NCBI RefSeq assembly: GCF_000341285.1
Contig: NW_005178418.1
Span: 29,402 to 93,401, forward strand
Reading direction: 5' to 3'
Length of the DNA stretch: 64,000 nucleotides
From: Galdieria sulphuraria
Lineage: Eukaryota > Rhodophyta > Bangiophyceae > Galdieriales > Galdieriaceae
Part shown: in pieces, positions 58,059-64,000 of the stretch
How positions within the stretch are numbered: position 1 is the stretch's first letter
Layout of the letters: the number at the start of each line of letters is the position of its first letter
Notes under the pieces: generated by a model
What the model saw: the letters and a program-made list of their open reading frames with translations, nothing else
What the model was told of the DNA's origin: nothing
The model's database searches: none
Program-made: the position numbers and the translations under genes

Positions 58059-59269
58059 AATTTGTGGATATCGAATAGTATCCCCCCTTTCTTTTTTTTG
58101 TACTATCGGTTTTTGTCTGTCGACTAGTAGCAAATGAAAACGTTCTACAACCTGTAAAATTGGTTCGTCTGACTTCATATTGAATGCTTTCTCTCTGTAA
58201 AATATTCGCTTCCATCTATAAACAAAGTTATACAACGATAGATAACACTGCTAACATGCAGGTACAGTACACAGGTACTCACAAAAGTGTTCCAGTTTAG
58301 AAAACTGTTTGCTTACTGAATAACTGTGCAAAATGCTCCAAATGATATAGCACTTGATGTGACAAAAACTCTATGAGCAAGATAACCTCTTGAACCTTGT
58401 CGACGTTCAACATGGAGATATTAAACATCCATATCCTATTGTAAAAACTTCATGTTGACGAAACAAGTCAAAAATAATATTTTAACTAACATTACTCTTT
58501 CTTTATAAAAAAAATTAATTACTTTTAAGACAAAAAAATTAATTTTATTATGAACTGCGCCATCAAGGCACGCTGACAAAAAATTAAAACAAAATTTAGG
58601 TTGCGACGAAAGCAGCTTTGATTTATCTGTAAAAATTAATTATTGTTGCATAGCGTTGTTCAAATCGGCATACAGTCTCATTCTTTTTAATACTGTATAA
58701 TTAGGTAAACAAAGATTTAAAAAGGGTCCTTTGCTTTAACAAAGCTGTGAATCGAAAATAAAGTTTTTGCGATTACCACAGGTGATATAAAAATTAAACA
58801 TTTAGAACACTAAATTCGAAATTTTCGACAATAAACAGAAAACACGATATTGTGTGGTTATTAAAGATGAAGCTCTTCACAAAAGTAGTTTGATACTTCT
58901 TTTTGTTTGCAATGAGCAAGCTTTATATTTTTTAATTTTCATGATTCAGATTTGGAGAAGTTCTTAGGTGGTGGTGGCATAGAGTAATTGTCGCGTTTAG
59001 TGTCGAGGCGGTCGAACGTTTTTTTTTTCAGTTGCTTTATGCTTGAAATGGGTCGTCGATGCTTTTATTTTTCTTCTTCTCACATTTAGATTGAACAATC
59101 ACGCTACTGTATGGAGACCTTATACCATATCTATCGCACTTAAGACTGATTTGTTTGTTTTACTGCAAGTTTCGGCCTTTAACCAGAGAAATTTCATAAA
59201 CTTTTCTGCTTTATTTCTGAGGCCATCTTTTGATTCAATACATTTACTTAGAACTCATCAAGATTACTC
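58059..59269. other. AT-rich gap, no gene seen
   Basis: 1.2 kb between the WNK stop and the stop of the small basic protein. It has A/T-runs around 58480-58560 and a T9-10 run at about 59019. I looked for tRNA-like A and B boxes before the T run and found only a poor match without acceptor-stem pairing. A plus-strand frame at 59043 is antisense to the next gene. Confidence 0.5.
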
Positions 59270-59794
59270 CTACTTATCTAAAAGAGCTGAAAGAACACTT
59301 TCAATTTTTCTATCCAGATTATCCCTTGTTACCCATGTTGGCGACTCCTTGGCAAGCTTTTCTGCAACTTCTTTTCTCTTTTGTTCCATTTTGATATTGA
59401 AGTCGTTCATGTGCAAACCACGTTCTCTTTCATAATGTTCAGGACCCAGCAACGAATAATCGGGGTTGAAAGTCTTCACGACAAACTGTTTCTTTGCAAT
59501 AGGTGCCCTTTGATGTCTTTAGGAAAAATTCCACGAAAAAGCGTCGTTAACATACCATCTATAATACAGATCTTGTTGGGTTGGTTCTCTTTTGGGCTTC
59601 GGCTTGACTCCCTCGAAACGTTTCCCCAAATAAGAAGCTGCCAAACTCTTTCTCACCTCTCTCAGCTTTTGCCGAAAAATAACTTTATCGGTTTCTGTTT
59701 CAGCACAAGCGTCAAGGGACACGTTTCTCCCGTATATTTTTGTTATTGGTTTATGTTTGCACGGAAAAATTCTCCGCGTGCTACAAGACCACAT
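59270..59794 (-). CDS. Small basic protein, possibly mitochondrial, not recognised
   Basis: Two exons (59794-59556, 59507-59270) with a 48-bp intron give 158 aa. The N-terminus is basic (MWSCSTRRIFPCKHKPITKIYGRN) like a mitochondrial leader. Then comes a helical basic segment (IFRQKLREVRKSLAASYLGKRF), PTQQDLYYRW joined to APIAKKQFVVKTFNPDYSLLGPEHYERERGL, and a final helix (KMEQKRKEVAEKLAKES). The composition resembles accessory mitoribosomal or respiratory-complex subunits, but no family motif confirms it. Confidence 0.6.
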
Positions 59795-60060
59795 CGATGT
59801 GAAACGAAAATTAATCTTCCATCAAAATACGTACACTAATGAAATAAGAATGAATTCATACGTAAAGTTGATATTCTTTCATGATGAATGAATAAAAGAC
59901 ACAATAGAGTGAATTCATGATAAGATTGAACTACGATAACATCCTGTCATGATGCTTCAACGCATTTCAAGACGGAAGATGGTCTCTATTCACGCTTTCA
60001 CGAGTCTGCCCTATATGCTGTAGTTTATTGTTTTATACAACTATTGAGACTTCTTTGTCT

Positions 60061-61555
60061 ATGGTTCAATCTACTTTATCAGGAATACGTTTTGTTAGTC
60101 CCAGTCGGTGGGAGAGCCCTCATTTGCGCCAAACTCAGAAAGAATCACGTAAGGAGAGAATCAGACATAGGACGTTTCAAAAGTGCCTTTCGTTTTTGAT
60201 AGTTTTTTGTTTGTCCGTTCTTGTTCGTTTGTTTTTCGAGTGGAAACTAGTCACGGACATAATCATTTTGTGCTCTCTTTCAGGGTTTATGTTGCAACTT
60301 GGCTCCCTGCTTATCCCACGAAGAAAGGTTGATTCTCCGAAATTAAATAGAGGAACAACAACGAGGCAAGTGGAATCAGTTTCTCAACCAACCCCTCATA
60401 GCACTTCTCCATCGGATTGGAAACTTCCATTGTCAGTAAGGGAAACTGATAGCTTTTCACCTTTTTCTTTTCGTCTGGAAAATAGTCCCACAGAATATCT
60501 GAAGCCTTATCATTTGGAAACGAGTGTTGGGTAAGCCTATTTTTATAGTATGACTAATCTTATTTTACCTTTTTATCAGTATCGATTCACCTGGACGAGA
60601 AGGGAATGTAGTATATCATTCAAGTCATTCTCCTATCCGTCGTACATCTGTTTTGCCGTACTTTCATTCAGTTTCTCCTAGTCTATCAGAAGATACTGCT
60701 GTTTGGTTAAAGTACCGTACTTTATCCGGATATCCTATTACCAATGAAGATATAGAAAGATGTCGAGGATGGATTGTCCAAAGAGTTATTCGTCCTTTTA
60801 TTATTCGAATTCTTCCCTTTAAGGATTACATTCCCTTGTTGTCACCGTTTTCAGAGTTAGATTTGAGTTTTCTCAATCATGTAGAGCAACGTCATCGATT
60901 ACCACCTGTAAGAGATGCGGAAGAGGAATTTTTCTTTCTGCGCAGATATCTTTCTATGGATTCTTATCCTTCGGCTTGCGAATATATATTTGAAAGACTT
61001 TTACAACTTTCAAAAGATAATTATATGTCATTATTTTCCTATTCAGATTGGAAGTTGGATGAGAGTAGTTTGAGTCATTCTATGAATATTCCTAGTGATG
61101 CTGAGATTGTAGTTCATGTTGTTTCTTGTTTTATAGATGAAGTGATTCAACGTTGTAGTGGTGTTTCTCATTTCGTTTCTAAGGGTTCCTTTACGAGTCG
61201 CCATGTAGATGTATCTTTTCCTAGTCCTTTGATACGTAGCCATGGGAATGAAAGTCTATTATACAAGTTGGGTGGTTGGAAATATCGTTCTGGTGCTGTT
61301 ATTTGTTTTTTACAAAGACGTCCTCCATTATTTGCTGTAGTTGGACAAGAAGGCAAATGTTTATCTATTCCTATGGTAAGAAAGAGATAAGAAATTGTTT
61401 TCATTGCTTATGAAGAAAACAAGGGAAGAACCAATGTTTTTGCTGCCATCATAGGATTGTTCAAACTTATCTATGAATATTTTGATGGACAACTTTTCCA
61501 AGTTTCTTTCGATAGTCCTTATTTAGGTATCATGGATTGGTTGAAGGAATCTTAA
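60061..61555 (+). CDS. TMEM209: TMEM209-like nuclear-envelope membrane protein
   Basis: Three exons (60061-60530, 60580-61375, 61424-61555) with 49- and 48-bp introns give 465 aa. Two N-terminal spans (CLSFLIVFCLSVLVRLFF and DIIILCSLSGFMLQLGSLL) are followed by a Ser/Pro-rich linker. A long C-terminal domain comes last (DTAVWLKYRTLSGYPIT, WIVQRVIRPFIIRIL, SLLYKLGGWKYRSGAVICFLQRRPP). The last splice creates PMGRTNVFAAIIGLFKLIYEY, the conserved TMEM209/cytochrome B561-like end. Plant and animal relatives are nuclear-envelope proteins linked to nucleoporins. The frame is open upstream to a TTG at 60028; the ATG at 60061 is used. Confidence 0.8.
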
Positions 61556-61585
61556 TCAGTTGTGTTGTGAGAAAAGGGAAGAAGA

Positions 61586-62011
61586 ATGCACAGAATCTTT
61601 GCTTTTATAGGTTCTTGGATAAAGTTAGATAAAGGAATAGGTCGTTTCTACACAAGTCAACGTACTAGTCGTAGTTTTTTTTCTGATTCACTTTATTTAC
61701 AGTCGAATAGAATCACTTGCCAAGTTTCTCAAGAAAAGAATGGGGACCCTTCCTATGAAGAGTTTGCCAACCTGTTGAAACAAGGTGTGTTTCCTTGGGA
61801 AGAAAGTGATCACCAGAAAAAACGAGGTGATGATAATTGTTCAATTTGCAAAGGTGAATATTATATATATTGTGAAAACTGTCAAGGAGTGGGGTTTTTG
61901 TATATTCAGGATGAAAACTTGTGGAGAACTTGTGAACGTTGTATAGGACAAGGAAAGAACAGCTGTCCAGTATGTGAAACGAGAGAAGATAATAACGATG
62001 ACTGGGAATAG
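61586..62011 (+). CDS. DnaJ-type zinc-finger protein, probably organelle-targeted
   Basis: Single exon, 141 aa. The first 60 residues are basic and Ser-rich (MHRIFAFIGSWIKLDKG, SQRTSRSFFSDS), plausible as a transit peptide. The C-terminal 50 contain four CxxC pairs: CSIC, CENCQGVGF, CERCIGQG and CPVC. That is the DnaJ Cys-rich zinc-finger pattern without a J domain, as in BSD2- and PSA2-like plastid assembly factors. It lies 30 bp downstream of TMEM209 on the same strand and is convergent with the GH13 gene (about 20 bp). Chaperone role in plastid or mitochondrion is inferred. Confidence 0.75.
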   Translation: MHRIFAFIGSWIKLDKGIGRFYTSQRTSRSFFSDSLYLQSNRITCQVSQEKNGDPSYEEFANLLKQGVFPWEESDHQKKRGDDNCSICKGEYYIYCENCQGVGFLYIQDENLWRTCERCIGQGKNSCPVCETREDNNDDWE

Positions 62012-62031
62012 TAAGAGTGGGATGGAATAAT

Positions 62032-64000
62032 TTACTTGTGTAGAATGGCTCTTGAAAAGGGAGGCAAGTCTAATAAATAATGAGGGTCTTCCTTCTGTTT
62101 GATTAAGACAACGTTTTGTTCCGTTAGTAAATCAGTCATAGCAATATGCGTCATTTCGTCAATCTATACAAAGAGAATCAACTGTATCCCTATTCATCTT
62201 GTTTCTCACTTACTGAAAGATATTGCTTAAGTTGCCAATTAGGAATAGTCAAACACATCTGATTGTTGGAAAGATTGGCAACACATAACAACGGCTCATC
62301 ATCGATGGCAACTCGAATCATGCTGAACAAACAAATATGACCGGAATCAACAGGATGTATCTTATCAAGATGAGTAATAAATACAAAAAATAGCCTTTTC
62401 ACTTACCTGAGCAGTTGCTGAAAGGCTATTCCTTTGCCTTCTCAAATAATTCAATCGGCGTATCAACTCAATGGTTGGGATCTTCTCATTCATAGCTTCC
62501 TCAAACTTAGTCTTTGGAATAGGACCTCTTTGCAACTCTCGCGGATCAAAACATTTCTCTTCCGACATATGCAACTCAAATTTCTTGAATATTTCTTGTT
62601 GCCAATGCTGTGCAAAAGTTGCATGTGAAGGATTGTTTCCCCATCCAATCTCTAAGCCATAGTAGATTAAGGGAACTCCTGGACACATATAAAGAGTAAA
62701 AATAGCTGTTGCTAATCTCTCAACATGATGATTCAAACAATCGGCATATCTGCAACCAGCACTCGTTTGATTCTTATAAACTACACCTCCATGTTCTTCA
62801 ATATAGGAAGCTATGAAAGGTCTCACCTATAACAATAAGTAAGCCATTTTCATTCTAAAAAGAGTTTCCTACTTGATCTGAGAAGAAACTAAGATAGGTT
62901 TCATCATGATGTTCTAACAAATTGAGCCATTCTGCATTGGAAGGTAATCGAGGCAACTGAAAAAATAGTTTCCAAAATGGAACAACAGTTTGTAAGTAAT
63001 TCATTTCTCGCAATTGGGCCTAATAAGAAACATTCCATACAATGGATTCCTTATCTCAACTTGTTCTATTTCTTACCTGCATTTCAAAAGCCAATAACAA
63101 GTCACCTTCTGAACTACATGGTTGTCCCAAAAGTTGCATTTCTTTTCCAATAAACGATGCAGCAGATGAAGCACTTTTCACTACTTCTGGAATAATAACA
63201 ACTCGAGATGAAAGATGCTTCAAATAAGTCTTCAAAAGAGAATGTAAAACATGAGTCTCCTTTAAAGAATCCCCACTTGTTCCTGGTTTCTTTATCCAAT
63301 AAGGTATGGCATCCATTCTCTTTCCTAATATGCCTTGATTGACTTCTTCACCTAAAATATGAAATATTTCATCCAACACAGAAACATTTCGGAGATCTAA
63401 ATCTACTTGAAAAGGATAAAAACTTCGATAAAATTGTACAACTGTGTCTTTGTTTTGGGTTACTAAAAGGCCATGTGTGCGATCCACATCCGGAAATATA
63501 CAAACTCTCTCACTAATGGTCTTATCAGGATCCTCATAACGACAAATAATATCGCCATTTCGTTCCACTTCTCCAATCTTCTTTCTACCATTCCTTATCA
63601 AATAATAATCAAGATATCTCTTATCTCCTCTTCTAGCTCGTCGAAACCAACTGTGCTCAACTGAAGTATGATTCAATATTGCATCCGTAGCTACTCGAAA
63701 ACCTTTCAAAATTGCCACTTTCATAAACCTTAAATAAGCTTCCTGACCACCCAGATTCTTTCTAGCTCGATAAGAACTATATCCACAATACTTTTATATA
63801 CTCGTGCTTTGAATTCAAAAGACAACTATACCTCACATCGTAACCTCCATCTGCAAGAGGTGACTCATAATGTGGTAACAAATATAAATTACGAAACCCT
63901 AAACTTTCCAAATACGGTAACATTTCGATAAGATCATCAAAGGTACTTCGATTGTTGTCTTTTGTACCAAAATATTGAACATAAGTATAATACCAAGGTT
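62032..64000 (-). CDS. GH13 alpha-amylase-family enzyme (5' part beyond the window)
   Basis: Seven exons are visible (64000-63832, 63776-63077, 63019-62873, 62826-62407, 62360-62214, 62163-62032 plus upstream exons outside). Conserved GH13 regions are all present. Region I is ATDAILNHTS. Region II, KRMDAIPYW, carries the nucleophile Asp. Region III, VVIIPEVVK, carries the acid/base Glu. Region IV is LLEHHDETYLSF. The entry block LPHYESPLADGGYDV joins to SSYRARKNLGGQEAYLRFM. The C-terminal beta domain runs to the stop at 62032. The overall look is closer to trehalose synthase/sucrose-type GH13 enzymes than to plain alpha-amylase. Substrate is not readable. The N-terminus lies past position 64000. 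Confidence 0.85.

Noticed and set aside
58965-59028. A possible Pol III gene (weak A/B-box-like words followed by a T9-10 run)
   Set aside because: The boxes deviate from consensus and the flanks cannot pair as an acceptor stem, so no tRNA or other RNA gene is claimed.
1-64000. Mobile elements, virus-like elements, CRISPR arrays or tandem gene repeats
   Set aside because: No reverse transcriptase, transposase, integrase or capsid-like frames, no terminal repeats and no spaced direct repeats were seen.

Overview
The window looks like nuclear DNA of a unicellular red alga, most likely a Galdieria-type member of the Cyanidiophyceae. The evidence is compact gene spacing, an AT-leaning base composition, and very short spliceosomal introns. 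Nearly all the introns I could place are 41-67 bp, with GTAAGT-like donors. The proteins are eukaryotic throughout, and several (SufE-BolA fusion, plant-type sulfite oxidase, B-box/CCT factor) are of plant/algal type. The species name is inference; no rRNA or organelle marker is present. I placed exon joins by hand from splice signals and reading phase, and the summed exon lengths are multiples of three wherever a complete gene is given. No ribosomal RNA, tRNA, CRISPR array or mobile element could be supported.

Layout, left to right. 0-8 kb: RPA32 (-), a DUF202 membrane protein (+), sulfite oxidase (-) head-to-head with plastid-type SufE-BolA (+), an NCoR/SMRT-like double-SANT protein (+) and a B-box/CCT factor (-). 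8-15 kb: an eight-exon FAD monooxygenase (-), a 48-residue membrane peptide (-), a lysophospholipase/acyl-protein thioesterase (+), a tetraspanin-like protein (+) and a DENND6-like Rab GEF (+). 15-24 kb: one giant ten-exon gene for a bridge-like lipid transfer protein (BLTP1/Csf1/Tweek, about 2862 aa). 24-31 kb: an OSR1/SPAK/FRAY-like kinase (-), mitochondrial-type uS12 (+), RNA polymerase III subunit RPC8 (-), adenylosuccinate synthetase (+) and a coiled-coil protein (-).

31-43 kb: a small two-exon protein (+), an SPT7-like histone-fold protein (+), PWP1 (-), KNL1/Spc7 (+), a RING-CH (MARCH-type) membrane E3 (+) and TBCCD1 (-). 43-53 kb: a type II membrane glycosyltransferase (+), an unrecognised protein (-), TVP23 (-) head-to-head with beta'-COP (+), SEC61 alpha (-) and a five-exon coiled-coil protein (+). 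53-55 kb is gene-poor. 55-64 kb: a WNK kinase with C-terminal ankyrin repeats (+), a small basic protein (-), TMEM209-like (+), a DnaJ-type zinc-finger protein (+) and a GH13 enzyme (-) cut by the right edge.

Functional threads. The WNK and the FRAY-like kinase, which form a WNK-OSR1/SPAK relay in other eukaryotes, are both here about 29 kb apart, and both have unusual features. Sulfite oxidase and SufE-BolA share a minimal divergent promoter and both handle sulfur. TVP23, beta'-COP and SEC61 alpha sit together as secretory-pathway genes. KNL1 has a PP1-docking RVSF motif, degenerate MELT-like repeats and an upstream E2F-type site.
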